From a virus, in IMG/VR virus record IMGVR_UViG_3300025671_012093, positions 1 through 37,602 of that record: DNA of 37,602 nt. One strand, written 5' to 3'. Below are positions 21,179 through 31,000 of this stretch, one piece after another. The notes under the pieces were generated by a model, which searched no databases, was not told the origin of the DNA, and was given only the letters and a program-made list of their open reading frames with translations. Made by a program: the position numbers and the translations under genes. How positions within the stretch are numbered: position 1 is the stretch's first letter; the number at the start of each line of letters is the position of its first letter.

Positions 21179-22449
21179 TGGCAGATACCGACTACAGCAT
21201 CGACCTCCGCACGCGCAGTCCCTTCTGGGCGCGTATGGCGAGCTTCTTTGTCGGCGGCCGCCTAGTTACTCCTGAGAAGGGATCGCAGACCGGTCCTGTA
21301 TCAGCGTCAGGGGTAGTAGGGGATTCGGTCGTCAATGACGAACGATCGCTCCAGATATCCACGGTATTCGCGTGTGTAAGGCTGATATCCAGCGTAACGG
21401 CGTGCATGCCCTTGGATGTATTTGAAACAACGGGTGATGACCGCAGGAAGGTGGACCTCAATAATCCTCTGGCACGCTTGCTGCGGTATAGCCCCAACTC
21501 TTTCATGACCGCGTTCGACTTCCGTGTGTCGATGACGATGCAGCTCTGTTATTACGGCAACGCGTATGCACTGATCGAGCGCAACAGCGCCGGGGATGTA
21601 ATCAGTCTGGTTCCGCTTCTTTCAGCCAACATGGACGTCAGGCTCGAAGGTCGTAAGGTTGTGTATCGATATCGTCGCGACAATGAGTATGCGGACTTCA
21701 AACAAGCAGAAATCTTCCATCTCAAAGGGTTCGGCTTCAATGGTCTCGTAGGGCTTTCCCCGATCGCATTTGCGGCGAAGAGCGCTGGTGTCGCGGTGGC
21801 CATGGAGGATCAGCAGCGAGACTTCTACGCGAACGGTGCCAAGTCTCCGCAGTTGCTGATGACCGGTGATGGCAAGGTTCTCAATAAAGAACAGCGCGCT
21901 CAGGTTGAAGAGAACTTCAAGGAGATATCCGGCGGCCCAGTGAAAAAGCGGCTGTGGATCCTTGAGGGCGGCTTTACCACCCAAGCTATTGGAGTGAGCC
22001 CGCAGGACGCTGAAACGATGGCGGCGCGTAAGTTTCAGGTGAGCGAGCTGGCCAGGTTCTTTGGTGTGCCTCCCCACCTGGTGGGCGATGTTGAAAAGTC
22101 CACCAGTTGGGGATCCGGTATCGAGCAACAAAACCTCGGCTTTCTACAGTACGCCCTTGATCCCTACTTGGAGATCTGGGAGTGCAGCATCCTGCGCTGG
22201 CTGGTAAAGCCGTCCGACCTCGGCCGAGTTCATGCTGAGCACAACCGCGACGGCCTTCTCAGTGGCGACTCTACCGCCAGGGCGAACTACATGAAAACTC
22301 TGGTGGATACCGGCTTGCTGACGATCAACGAAGGTAGGCGCGTCAACAACCGGCCGCCCGTTGAAGGGGGTGATGTAGCCACCAGGCAGTCGCAGAACGT
22401 ACCACTTACCCAACTTGGCCAAACAAACCCCGCACCCAGCGGGGTTTAG
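21178..22449 (+). CDS. Portal protein (HK97 family)
   Basis: 423 residues of phage_portal (PF04860) type: ISTVFACVRLISSVTACMPLD (~59-79), LCYYGNAYALIERN (~121-134), a central wing, then GVPPHLVGD (~298) and EIWECSILRWL. It forms the dodecameric DNA channel at one vertex. A perfect 9-bp hairpin overlaps its last codons. Confidence 0.95.
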   Translation: MADTDYSIDLRTRSPFWARMASFFVGGRLVTPEKGSQTGPVSASGVVGDSVVNDERSLQISTVFACVRLISSVTACMPLDVFETTGDDRRKVDLNNPLARLLRYSPNSFMTAFDFRVSMTMQLCYYGNAYALIERNSAGDVISLVPLLSANMDVRLEGRKVVYRYRRDNEYADFKQAEIFHLKGFGFNGLVGLSPIAFAAKSAGVAVAMEDQQRDFYANGAKSPQLLMTGDGKVLNKEQRAQVEENFKEISGGPVKKRLWILEGGFTTQAIGVSPQDAETMAARKFQVSELARFFGVPPHLVGDVEKSTSWGSGIEQQNLGFLQYALDPYLEIWECSILRWLVKPSDLGRVHAEHNRDGLLSGDSTARANYMKTLVDTGLLTINEGRRVNNRPPVEGGDVATRQSQNVPLTQLGQTNPAPSGV

Positions 22450-22452
22450 TTT
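22425..22452 (+). terminator. Terminator-like hairpin at end of portal gene
   Basis: AAACCCCGC-ACCCA-GCGGGGTTT, a perfect 9-bp stem with 5-nt loop, then TAGTTTTT. It contains the portal stop codon. It would lower protease expression relative to portal unless read through. Confidence 0.6.
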
Positions 22453-22467
22453 TTCTGGAGCTGCCAA

Positions 22468-23130
22468 ATGTCAAACATCCAAAAGACCCTGGCCTTCGCT
22501 GAGGCTGAGATCAAATTCGATTCCGGCGGAAGGGTTGGGGTTTTCGAGGGATATGCCAGCGTTTTCGATGTGATCGATTCGGATGGCGACATCATCCTTC
22601 CGGGCGCGTTTAAAAAATCCCTGAGCACGCAGAGCCGGCAGGTTGGCATGTTCTTCAACCATCAAACCTACGGTTTGCCGGTGGGTAAATGGCAATCGCT
22701 TGAAGAGGACAGCAAAGGCTTGATCGTTAGAGGCGAACTGACGCCGGGTCTTTCTGTTTCTAACGACCTTCGTGCCGCGATGGAACACAAGACTGTCGAG
22801 GGCATGTCTGTCGGCTTCACCGTGATGAAAGACGATTTCGACCTGATCGCCACCGGCCGCGCGTTCAAGAGCGTGGCGGCCCTTCGCGAGATCAGTATTT
22901 GCACGTTCCCAGCCAATGAGCTGGCAACTATCGAGTCCATGAAATCTATGGAGTCGATCACAACTATCCGCGACGTTGAGCACTGGCTGAGGGATTCAGT
23001 CGGTCTGTCCAAGTCGCAAGCTCTGGGCCTTGTGGCCCGGATTAAGTCCGCAGTTCGGAGCGATTCCGAAGGTGGCGAAATCACCGCGATCCTCGATCGC
23101 CTTAAGTCATTCCCATCTGTAGGAAAATAA
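22468..23130 (+). CDS. Prohead maturation protease (HK97 family)
   Basis: 220 residues of the U35/HK97 protease fold. FEGYASVFDVIDSDGDIILPGAF (~26-48) is the conserved front. His65 lies in FFNHQTYGLPVGKW, and the nucleophile Ser114 lies in VEGMSVGFTV, followed by REISICTFPANELA. It trims the capsid protein during head maturation. It stands in the usual portal-protease-capsid order. Confidence 0.95.
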   Translation: MSNIQKTLAFAEAEIKFDSGGRVGVFEGYASVFDVIDSDGDIILPGAFKKSLSTQSRQVGMFFNHQTYGLPVGKWQSLEEDSKGLIVRGELTPGLSVSNDLRAAMEHKTVEGMSVGFTVMKDDFDLIATGRAFKSVAALREISICTFPANELATIESMKSMESITTIRDVEHWLRDSVGLSKSQALGLVARIKSAVRSDSEGGEITAILDRLKSFPSVGK

Positions 23131-23133
23131 ACC

Positions 23134-24297
23134 ATGTCCGAATTGGCCCAGATCCAAAAGGCTATTGAAGAATCGCAAAAGAACATGACTGAACTGTTCG
23201 ATGCGCAGAAAAAAGAAATCACCGAGACCGGCGCCGTCAGCAAAAAGCTGCAGTCCGATCTCCAGACCGTGCAGGAAGAGCTGACCAAGTCCGGAACGAG
23301 ACTGTTCGACCTGGAGCAAAAGCTTGCCGCCGGCAACCTGGACAACCCTGAAACGAAGAAATCCTTTGCAGAACAAACGGCAATCGATCTTCAAAAGTCC
23401 TGGGACGGCAAGTCGTCGGGCAAGGTCGACGTCAAGAGCTTCAACAAGCAACTGGGCAGTACGGCAGGCTCCGCCGGCGCTTTGATCGAGCCACAGCGCA
23501 ACGCCGGAATTTTGATGCCAGGGCTGCGCCGCCTCACCATTCGCGACCTGCTGGCTCAGGGCCGTATCAGCTCGAACTCGCTGGAATATGTTCGCGAGAA
23601 CATCTTCACCAATAGCGCTGCGCCGGTCGCCGAGGGCACGCTGAAGCCTGAGTCCAACCTGACCTTCACCAAGGAAACAGCAAACGTTAAAACCATCGCC
23701 CACTGGATCCAGGCTTCGCGCCAGGTCATGGACGATGCGCCGATGCTGGAATCCTATGTAAACAACCGCCTGTTGTTCGGTCTGGCCCTGGTTGAAGAGG
23801 GGCAACTGCTGAACGGTGACGGTACCGGTGACAACCTGACCGGGCTGAACAATGTGGCCACGGCCTACGACGCAGCGCTGAACGTGACCGGAGACACCCG
23901 GGCCGACAAGATTGCCCACGCGATTTTCCAGACCAGTGAATCCGAATTCGAGGCCTCGGGCATCATCCTTAACCCTCGCGACTGGCACGCCATTGCGCTG
24001 CTGAAAGATGCTGATGGCCGTTACATCTTCGGCGGCCCGGCTGCCTTCGCAGCCAAGGTCATGTGGGGGCTGCCAGTGGTTGCAACCAAGGCCCAGGCAC
24101 TGGGCACGTTCACCGTCGGCGGCTTTGATCTGGCGTCGCAGGTCTGGGACCGCATGGACGCAACCGTCGAGGTAAGCCGCGAAGATCGCGACAACTTCGT
24201 CAAGAACATGCTGACCATCCTCTGTGAAGAGCGCCTGGCCCTGGCCCACTACCGGCCAACCGCGATCATCACCGGTCCTTTCGCAACTGCACCATAA
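23134..24297 (+). CDS. Major capsid protein (HK97 fold)
   Basis: 387 residues. The N-terminal ~100 residues are coiled-coil (delta domain, scaffold-like) and would be removed by the protease. The mature shell part begins near GSTAGSAGALIEPQRNAGI (~109) and has the HK97 features PVAEGTLKPESNLTF, NRLLFGLALVEEGQLLNGDGTG and WGLPVVATKAQALGTF. It is the main protein of the head. Confidence 0.96.
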   Translation: MSELAQIQKAIEESQKNMTELFDAQKKEITETGAVSKKLQSDLQTVQEELTKSGTRLFDLEQKLAAGNLDNPETKKSFAEQTAIDLQKSWDGKSSGKVDVKSFNKQLGSTAGSAGALIEPQRNAGILMPGLRRLTIRDLLAQGRISSNSLEYVRENIFTNSAAPVAEGTLKPESNLTFTKETANVKTIAHWIQASRQVMDDAPMLESYVNNRLLFGLALVEEGQLLNGDGTGDNLTGLNNVATAYDAALNVTGDTRADKIAHAIFQTSESEFEASGIILNPRDWHAIALLKDADGRYIFGGPAAFAAKVMWGLPVVATKAQALGTFTVGGFDLASQVWDRMDATVEVSREDRDNFVKNMLTILCEERLALAHYRPTAIITGPFATAP

Positions 24298-24332
24298 TCG
24301 AGGGCGGGGCAGGCAACTGCCCCGATTGCGTC

Positions 24333-24533
24333 ATGATCAAGATTCGCGCATTGCGGCAGTTCTCGCACTACCACGCCGGCAACTTCAGCCAGTTCGAGGT
24401 CCGTGAGGTAAAGGACGAGTATGCCGAGGCATTGATCGGATTGGCCTTGGCGGAAGAGGTTGATGCCGATCCAATCCAGGAGCAGGAAACACCGGCGGCC
24501 AATGCACCCAAAAAAGCAGGCGGTAAAAAATGA
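24333..24533 (+). CDS. Small head-region protein
   Basis: 66 residues: MIKIRALRQF, a short beta-rich core with VREVKDEYAEALIGLALAEEV, and an Ala/Lys tail. It resembles, at low level, the 56-residue protein at 25207 (both are a beta hairpin, then a helix ending ALIARAL/ALIGLAL, then an Ala/Lys tail). Such small proteins sit beside connectors in Pseudomonas siphophages. The function is unknown. The stop overlaps the next start (ATGA). Confidence 0.7.
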   Translation: MIKIRALRQFSHYHAGNFSQFEVREVKDEYAEALIGLALAEEVDADPIQEQETPAANAPKKAGGKK

Positions 24534-24868
24534 GCATCCCCGTCACCGACCTACTGCCGATCGCTTTGATGCGCAAGCATCTGCGCGTCGACCATGAAGA
24601 CGATGACGACCTGATCGAGCTCTACGCTGAGTCTGCCCTGGCTTGGGCGCTGTGGTATTGCGACAACCCGGCGCTCAAGCTGGTGGCGGATTTTCCGGCA
24701 TCGTTCAAAAACGCGCTGCTACTTTTGTTGGGGAACTCATACTCGACCCGAGAGGCGGTTGTGGTCGGGACCATAACCGCGGAGCTGCCGATGGGTGTGG
24801 ATTCATTGCTGTGGGCTTCTAGGAACTGGCGCGGTGTCGTTGATCCGGCGCCTGGGGAGGCACCATGA
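24530..24868 (+). CDS. Head-tail connector (gp6-like)
   Basis: 112 residues of the phage_gp6/QLRG connector type: LMRKHLRVDHEDDDDLIELYAESALAW (~14-40), then a helix and a final PMGVDSLLWASRNW. It attaches below the portal ring in HK97-like phages. It overlaps both neighbours by 4 bp. Confidence 0.88.
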   Translation: MSIPVTDLLPIALMRKHLRVDHEDDDDLIELYAESALAWALWYCDNPALKLVADFPASFKNALLLLLGNSYSTREAVVVGTITAELPMGVDSLLWASRNWRGVVDPAPGEAP

Positions 24869-25197
24869 GAGCCGGACGGTTGCGGCACCGTTGCATGCTG
24901 CAAAGACCGAATCGCGTGAAAAATACAACTGGCGGTTTTGACACCACATGGATTGACCTCGGCAAGATCTATTCGGAGATCACCCTGCCTACAGGGAGAA
25001 CCGCGCCGGTTGCTGAGCAGGTGAAGGCGCTAGTCACCGCCGAGATCATTATTAGGCCAAGGGCTGATGCTGTTGCTGGATATCGTCTGGTTCATACGGC
25101 AAATGGAATCGCCACCACCTACTTAATCGAAGCCGCACTGCCGAACAACGAGCGCGACATGCTTCGGCTGCTGTGTTCAAACGTCCCCAACCCTTAG
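24865..25197 (+). CDS. Head-tail adaptor (head closure protein)
   Basis: 110 residues of the phage_H_T_join type: MRAGRLRHRCMLQRPNRVKN, GGFDTTWIDLGKIYSEI, then RADAVAGYRLVHTANGIATTYLIEAALPN and ERDMLRLLC. It closes the head channel after packaging. It is encoded directly after the gp6-like connector. Confidence 0.9.
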   Translation: MRAGRLRHRCMLQRPNRVKNTTGGFDTTWIDLGKIYSEITLPTGRTAPVAEQVKALVTAEIIIRPRADAVAGYRLVHTANGIATTYLIEAALPNNERDMLRLLCSNVPNP

Positions 25198-25206
25198 AGG
25201 TAAATC

Positions 25207-25377
25207 ATGAAAGTTATTGCCCTGGGCACCTTGTCCGGCGCTACCGGCGACCGGGAGAAGGGTGAAGAGTTTACGGTGGACCCAAAGCTGGGTGCAGACC
25301 TTATCGCGCGCGCACTTGTTCGCCAGGTAGCCGAGTCCACCGCGACAACTGAAAAGGCTGCCAAGGCCAAGGAGTAG
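25207..25377 (+). CDS. Small hypothetical protein between adaptor and gp10
   Basis: 56 residues: MKVIALGTLSGATGDREKGEEFTV, then DPKLGADLIARALVRQVAE and an Ala/Lys-rich end. GAGG precedes the ATG at 8 nt. It lies between two head-completion genes that otherwise nearly touch, and it resembles the 66-residue protein at 24333 in layout. It is too short for confident family assignment. Confidence 0.7.
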   Translation: MKVIALGTLSGATGDREKGEEFTVDPKLGADLIARALVRQVAESTATTEKAAKAKE

Positions 25378-25380
25378 GCC

Positions 25381-25884
25381 ATGGCCGCCCGCCGCTCGCG
25401 CATGTCCGGAGACTTCAAGCTGCGCCGGACACTTCGCACCATCCACCAATCCATGGATAACGAACTGGCCCCGGTAATGCGCGACAGCGCTGAGCGGATT
25501 CTTTCGACGATGAAGGATTTAATCCCGAAAGACACTGGTGCCGCCGCTGCTGCGCTTACGATTTTCGTTTCGCAAAGCGGCCTCGACGCACAGATCGGTA
25601 TCCGCGGGAAGAAGAACAAGCAACGGTTCTTCTACCTGCGCTTCATCGAATACGGCACCAAGGGCTACACCGGAAACAAGCGCGCTGGGGGTCGCACGCG
25701 CCGCCCCACGAACAAGGCTGACGGCACCAACTTCTTTGGCAAGTATCCAGATATACCGGCCCGCCCGGCGCACCCCTGGCTTCGTCCTTCGAAGGACGTG
25801 AACCGGGAGTATGTGGTGGCCAACATCAAGGCGGCCATTGCGCGCACGCTGAGCAAGGCGAGCAAGGGGCTATCCAATGGCTGA
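25381..25884 (+). CDS. HK97 gp10-like neck/tail-completion protein
   Basis: 167 residues. MRDSAERILSTMKDLIPKDTGAAAAAL (~33-59), RFFYLRFIEYGTKG (~82-95) and PARPAHPWLRPS (~125-136) are the conserved pieces of the HK97 gp10 family. It joins the head connector to the tail terminator. The end overlaps the next gene by 8 bp. Confidence 0.9.
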   Translation: MAARRSRMSGDFKLRRTLRTIHQSMDNELAPVMRDSAERILSTMKDLIPKDTGAAAAALTIFVSQSGLDAQIGIRGKKNKQRFFYLRFIEYGTKGYTGNKRAGGRTRRPTNKADGTNFFGKYPDIPARPAHPWLRPSKDVNREYVVANIKAAIARTLSKASKGLSNG

Positions 25885-26263
25885 TCCGTCTGTTGCGTTG
25901 CAGGAGGCGCTGTTCTCCAGGCTGGAGGCCGAGGTCTCGTGCCCCATCTACGATGGTGCGCCGCTGGACACGGCGATGCCATACGTGTCCATTGACCGAG
26001 AACTGTCCACGAACATCTCGCCCATCGCCGGCCGGAAGCGCGAGCAGCGCCTGATTTACCTGTCGGTATGGTCTGATGCCCACGGCCAGGCCGAGGTGAA
26101 ACGGATAACCGGTGAAGTTGTGGCCGCCCTGGATGAGCGCCGCCTGCCGTTGACCGTCGGGCGCGCTGTATCTGTCCGTGTTGAGCAAGCCGACGCCCAG
26201 CGCGATGCTGACGGCGTCACGTATCAGGGATCGATCACGGTCCGCATTATCACCACCCACTAA
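25877..26263 (+). CDS. Tail terminator (DUF3168)
   Basis: 128 residues of the DUF3168 family: VALQEALFSRLEAEVSCPIYDGAP, MPYVSIDRELS, RLIYLSVWSDAHGQAEVKRITGEVVAALD. It caps the tail tube and sets the head-tail joint. It overlaps the gp10-like gene. Confidence 0.9.
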   Translation: MADPSVALQEALFSRLEAEVSCPIYDGAPLDTAMPYVSIDRELSTNISPIAGRKREQRLIYLSVWSDAHGQAEVKRITGEVVAALDERRLPLTVGRAVSVRVEQADAQRDADGVTYQGSITVRIITTH

Positions 26264-26317
26264 ACCCAACACCGGCCGCCCCGCGGCTTTATCCAATGTG
26301 CCTTTGGAGGAACCCCC

Positions 26318-26815
26318 ATGGCCGACGACAACCTCAATACAGCCGCCGGCTGCCGGATCAGCATCGGCAGCAAGAACGGCGCGGATACCGAAGCGCTCTA
26401 CAAGGCAGACACCTACGTCGAGATCGGCGAAGTGGAAGACCTGGGCGAGTTCGGCGACACCTTCAGTTCGGTGACCTTCACCTCGCTGCGCGATGGCCGC
26501 GTGCGCAAGTACAAGGGCACTGCTGATGCCGGCGACCTGACCCTGGCCGTCGGCCTGGACAACGGCGACGTAGGCCAGGCTAAGCTGAAGATCGCTCACA
26601 AGGATCGCAGCAAGGGCGACTACAACATCAAGATCACGCTGAACGATGGCGACCCTGATGCCGCCCCGGCGATTCTTCCGACCACCTTCTACCTGCGCGG
26701 GAAGGTAATGAACAACACCGTCGCCGCCGGCGCTGCTGACAACGTAGTTCGCCGCAACGTCACGATCGGCATCAACTCCGACATCCTGGAAATTCTCCCG
26801 GCTGCCGCGGCATAA
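26318..26815 (+). CDS. Major tail tube protein
   Basis: 165 residues. The core is beta-rich, with the IGEVEDLGEFGDTFSSVTFTSL and KYKGTADAGDLTLAVGLDNGD blocks of lambda-V-like tube proteins. It starts ATG 26318 after TGGAGG. A GGGGC-TTCG-GCCCC hairpin follows the stop. It polymerises around the tape measure to form the tail tube. Confidence 0.9.
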   Translation: MADDNLNTAAGCRISIGSKNGADTEALYKADTYVEIGEVEDLGEFGDTFSSVTFTSLRDGRVRKYKGTADAGDLTLAVGLDNGDVGQAKLKIAHKDRSKGDYNIKITLNDGDPDAAPAILPTTFYLRGKVMNNTVAAGAADNVVRRNVTIGINSDILEILPAAAA

Positions 26816-26854
26816 CCTGCGGGGCTTCGGCCCCGAAACCCAAGGATTCGCGAC

Positions 26855-27181
26855 ATGAGCAAAACCCTTTACGGTACCGTCGAGATCAAGCTCGGCGACG
26901 AGACCTATATCCTGACGCCAACGCTCAGTGCTGTGCGCGCCATTGAGGCTCACTTCGGCGGGCTGCGTGGCGCGTCACAGGCCATCAACGCTGTGAGCGT
27001 CGATGGTTGCGCGGTGATCATCGCCGGCGGCGCAGGCTTGAAAGGCAAGGATGCCGAGGCTATCGCCGAGCAGGTGTGGCAGGCCGGTGCGCTGGAAGTG
27101 TCTGTGCAGCTGAATGCTTACTTGGTGGCTCTGTACAACCCGAAGGGCCCAAGCTCGGGAAAGGAAAAGCCGGCGGCGTAA
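26855..27181 (+). CDS. Tail assembly chaperone G (GTA gp10-like)
   Basis: 108 residues: TVEIKLGDETYILTPTLSAVRAIEAHFGG, then AIAEQVWQAGALEVSVQLNAYLVAL. It matches the short form of the chaperone pair that coats the tape measure during tail assembly. The end carries a -1 slippery heptamer for making the longer GT product. The reading frame closes 6 codons after that site. Confidence 0.88.
   Translation: MSKTLYGTVEIKLGDETYILTPTLSAVRAIEAHFGGLRGASQAINAVSVDGCAVIIAGGAGLKGKDAEAIAEQVWQAGALEVSVQLNAYLVALYNPKGPSSGKEKPAA
27157..27163 (+). promoter_or_regulatory. -1 ribosomal frameshift site
   Basis: GGGAAAG, in the right phase (G GGA AAG), near the end of G. It is the same heptamer used by lambda G/GT. 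Shifting back one base continues into the 27163-27432 frame without a stop. Confidence 0.88.
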
Positions 27182-27432
27182 GTGCCGTAGAAGACGGCAG
27201 CTATGTTGACCGGCTCTACGCGGTGGCCACCGGCTGGCTGGGCTGGCCTCCTGATCTGGCGTGGCGCACGCCGATGCCCGAACTGTTTCTGGCCATGGAT
27301 GCCAAGATCGAATGGGCGCAGATGACCAATCCTTTTGGCGGTGGTAAGGCCAAGCGGGCGGCCGGTAAGCCGTCACCCTCGACCGTAGCGGATAAGCTGC
27401 GTCAGGCACTCACCGGTAGGCAGGCTGCCTAG
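27163..27432 (+). CDS. T part of the GT fusion, made by frameshift
   Basis: 89 residues with no own start, read only after a -1 shift at 27157-27163, giving a ~192-residue GT protein. The T part has GSYVDRLYAVATGWLGWPPDLAWRTPMPELFLAMDAK, the common C-terminal extension of these chaperones. The fusion is needed in small amounts to bring tube protein to the tape-measure/G complex. The gene is followed by a moron, then the tape measure. Confidence 0.87.
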   Translation, partial: GKAGGVSAVEDGSYVDRLYAVATGWLGWPPDLAWRTPMPELFLAMDAKIEWAQMTNPFGGGKAKRAAGKPSPSTVADKLRQALTGRQAA

Positions 27433-27477
27433 ATGGAGTTTGCTATTCTCCCCGTTTAACTTTGATGGAGAGGCGTA

Positions 27478-27987
27478 ATGGGGAAGGGAGCAAAAGTTTC
27501 TATCGTGGTTGTCGCCGTGGTGGCTATTTTCATAATCGGGTCTATTGCGTTCGTCCCTCCAAAAAGAGCGCTGTCTGCCGCGATCATGCGCGACTGCGTA
27601 GGCGTAGTTAAAGAAAAGGTTCGAGGAGCAAAAATTATCAGCGCTACAGCCATTCAGCCCGATCCAAATAAACGGAAGGTTGAAGATTTCAGTCGCGCCA
27701 CTCAGGCGGTAATGTCGAGGGGCGATATGATCCCGTCCGAACCAAGCGTTCTGATAGAGTTTCAAACGGACCGTGGTGACGCAAAGGCCTTGTGTGCATA
27801 TTTTGCGGATCTTTGGACTGGCTCTGGAACATACACTGGCGTTTCAGCTCGCGAAGTTCAAATAGGGCTGAGTACTCTATCGGATTTGGAAATGGTGTTC
27901 ATGGAACGCTTTGATGTTGGCAGGTTAGATAGGGCGTTATCACTAATCCCTATATTTGGGGTTGAACAAAAGTTTTATTTGGACTGA
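27478..27987 (+). CDS. Moron: membrane-anchored protein of unknown function
   Basis: 169 residues. A single N-terminal membrane helix (~7-27, VSIVVVAVVAIFIIGSIAF) is followed by a soluble periplasmic-side domain with CVGVVKEKVRGAKIIS, SVLIEFQTDRGDAKALCAYF and two Cys. The gene is clearly richer in A+T than its neighbours. It has its own ribosome site (GGAGAGG) and is closed by a strong terminator, while splitting GT from the tape measure. That is the profile of a moron expressed in the lysogen. I do not recognise the family; surface alteration or superinfection exclusion are guesses. Confidence 0.78.
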   Translation: MGKGAKVSIVVVAVVAIFIIGSIAFVPPKRALSAAIMRDCVGVVKEKVRGAKIISATAIQPDPNKRKVEDFSRATQAVMSRGDMIPSEPSVLIEFQTDRGDAKALCAYFADLWTGSGTYTGVSAREVQIGLSTLSDLEMVFMERFDVGRLDRALSLIPIFGVEQKFYLD

Positions 27988-28002
27988 TATTATTTTTGAA
28001 TA

Positions 28003-28026
28003 GAGCCCACTTCGGTGGGCTTTTTT
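28003..28026 (+). terminator. Terminator of the moron
   Basis: AGCCCAC-TTCG-GTGGGCT with T6: a 7-bp stem, a stable UUCG-type loop and a U-run. It sits directly before the tape-measure ribosome site. Confidence 0.88.
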
Positions 28027-28042
28027 ATGCCTGGAGAAAAGC

Positions 28043-31000
28043 ATGGCCGACACCGACGTACAGGGGATGCTCGTCCGCATCGAGGCGACCACGGCCCAGT
28101 TGCGTCAAGAGATGGCGCGCGCCGACTCTAGTGTCGCGCAGGTATCCGGGAAGATTGATAAGAGCCTGGGGCGTGTTGATGTCGCCTTTGATCGGGCGGG
28201 CGAGCGAGCGCAGCATGCATCTGGACTGATAAAGAGCGCCATGGCCGCGGCTATTGGCGCGGCCGGTATCGGAAAGATTATCGAGGCCGCAGACTCATAC
28301 GGACAGATGTCCGACCGGATCGGTATGGCTACAGTGAGCGTGGGCGAATACGATCTGGTGCAGCAGCGCCTGCTCGATACTGCAAAGCGCACCTACCGTC
28401 CGCTGGCTGAGGCTCAAGAGCTTTATATCCGAACCTCAGACAGCTTGAAGTCCATGGGTTACAACACCAGCCAAGCGCTGGATGTGATGGACAGCTTCAG
28501 CTTCCTTCTTGTGACGAACTCGGCGTCTGCGGACAAAGCCAGCTCTGCTATTGACGCCTACTCGAAGGCGCTCCAAACCGGAAAGGTTGAGGCCGATGGC
28601 TGGCAATCAATCCTCGCCGCGATGCCGACGGTTGTTGACACTATTGCCAAATCCACTGGGAAGACAGCCGAAGCGATTCGAAGTCTTGGCGCCCAAGGGA
28701 AGCTGGGGCTCGATATTCTGACCGAAGGCCTTCAAAAGGCCTCAAAGGCAAATGGCGAACTGGCTGACGGCATGAGCATCGCAGTGCGTGATGCGGTACA
28801 AAATTTGTCCAACTCGTTCGGTGTTTACGTTGGGCGCTTGAACGAAGCGACAGATTTCACAGGCACCCTCGGCAAGGCTATCAGTTTGGTCGGGGACAAT
28901 TTCGAGACGATTGCAGACGTTGCAATAATGGCCGCTGTCGCTGCGCTTGCGCGTTATGGCGCCCTTGCAGCGACATCGGCGGCAACTGCTACCTACTCAG
29001 CCTTTAAGGATGTTGCGGCCAGAAAAGCTCAGGCCACGGCCGTGTTGTTGGTGGCTCAGGCAGAACAGCAGAAAGCCCAAACTTCTGTTTTCCTAGCTGA
29101 GAAGGAAGCGATCGCAGCACGCGGGACTGCGGTACAGACACAGATGTCTCTCCAGCTTGCGGAGGCCCGCCTTGCGGAGACGCGGGCCACCAATGCTGTG
29201 GCGGCCGCTCAGGTCGGCGTGAGCCGGGCAGGGGTTGGCCTTGTTGGCATGCTTGGCGGTCCGGTCGGCGTGGCCGCGCTGGCTATCGGCGCCGCGACCG
29301 CGTTTCTAACTCTTCGTGACAACACAAGCGTTCTCGAGGAAAAGCTTGGTGATCTCGGCGACCCTATCGACAAGCTGGCAGAGAAGTTCAACAAGCTAAA
29401 TCGTGCAACTCAGGCCGTTACTCTACGAGAGCTGAGGGCATCGATCGCAGATACTGAAGAAGAGCTTTCTGGCGCTGCCGGAACAATGGCCTTCGAGTTC
29501 CAAAGCAGTATGGTCAATGCCGGCCTGGCTGGATCTTCAGGCTTTATGGCGGGGATTACGCCGCTCTCGGCTGAGCTGCAGTCCGCCATGGACCTGATGA
29601 ACAAGGCTGTGGCTGACGCCTCTAAAGGGCAGGCCGTTGATTGGAAGGCGCTGGCAGATCAGTTGCGATTGATCCCTGGCGTCACAGAGGAAATGGCCCA
29701 GGCCATTGAAAGCGGGCAGATCAAAGTTTCGGGGCTGACGGATGTTCTGGATAAGCAGCGCGAAACCCTCGCGTTGCTAACCGGCGAAACCGATTCGAAT
29801 ACCCGCGCCCAGGGCGAGAACAATGCGGCGAAGGCTGCGGCTGCGCAGGTTGGACAGAAGTACTTGGAGCAGCTGCAGAAGCAACTCGGCGCCGCCCAAG
29901 ACAAAACCAGCCTTGAGGCAGCAAACCGCTTCATTGCGGAGAACACTGACCTCACCAACGAGATGGTCGTTGCGATCCGCTCGGCGGCAGCCGCTAAGGA
30001 TTCGCAGAAAGCCAAGGATGACGCCGCCGCTAAGGCACTGAGGAAGAACACAACCGAATCGAACTCTGCCGCCAAGCAGCAGCTCAAGTCTTTCGACACC
30101 GCCGAGGAGGGCTACAAGCGCCAGATCGAACTGATCAACACCACCGGCAACAAGCAGAACGAAGCCACGGAGGTGATGAAGCTTTCCTTCGAACTCCAGG
30201 AGGGCAAGCTCGGCAAACTGAGCGAGGCGCAAAAGAAAAAGCTCCAGGGCATGGCCGCCGAGCTGGATGCGCTGAACAAGCTGAAGAAGGCCAACGAAGA
30301 TGACCTGAAGCTCACGGCGTTCAAGAATGCCCAAGCCCTGACTACCCAAACCACGAAGGACGGCTTCGACCAGGAGTTGGCTGGCGTCGGTATGGGCGAC
30401 AAGGCCCGGGACCGGATGCGCGCTGATCTGGCTATGCGGCAGAAGTACGCGGCTGACGTTGCGAGCCTCAATGAGCAGCGCAACACCGGGCAGATCACGC
30501 CGGAGCTTTATGCCAATGAGACCCAGGTCCTGCAGGATGAGCTGAACAAGCGTCTGCTGGCGCAGGAGAACTTCTACGCTGCGACGGATGAACAGCAAGC
30601 CAACTGGATGAATGGCGTCAACGAGGCTTGGGCCAATTACGCGGATGCGGCGCGCGACTATTCAGCCCAGGCAACGGACATCACCAATACCGCATTGAGC
30701 GAGGCAACCGGTGGGCTTGGCACTTTCTTCTCGGACGTGGCCAGTGGAGCGGAGGACGCCGATGACGCCCTGGGCGACATGGTCGGTAACTTCGCCAAGT
30801 CGATGCTCAAGGCTTTGGGGGATATGGCGGCGCAGTGGCTGATCTACCAGGGCGTGCAGTTGCTGGTGGGCAAAACAACTCAGGCTGGCGCCGCCACCAC
30901 TTTGGGTGCCAATGCTCAGGCTATGTCCTTGCAGGCTGGCCTGAACGCTTACGCCTCGACTGCGGCAATTCCGATCATCGGGCCAGCAGCCGCGCCTGCG

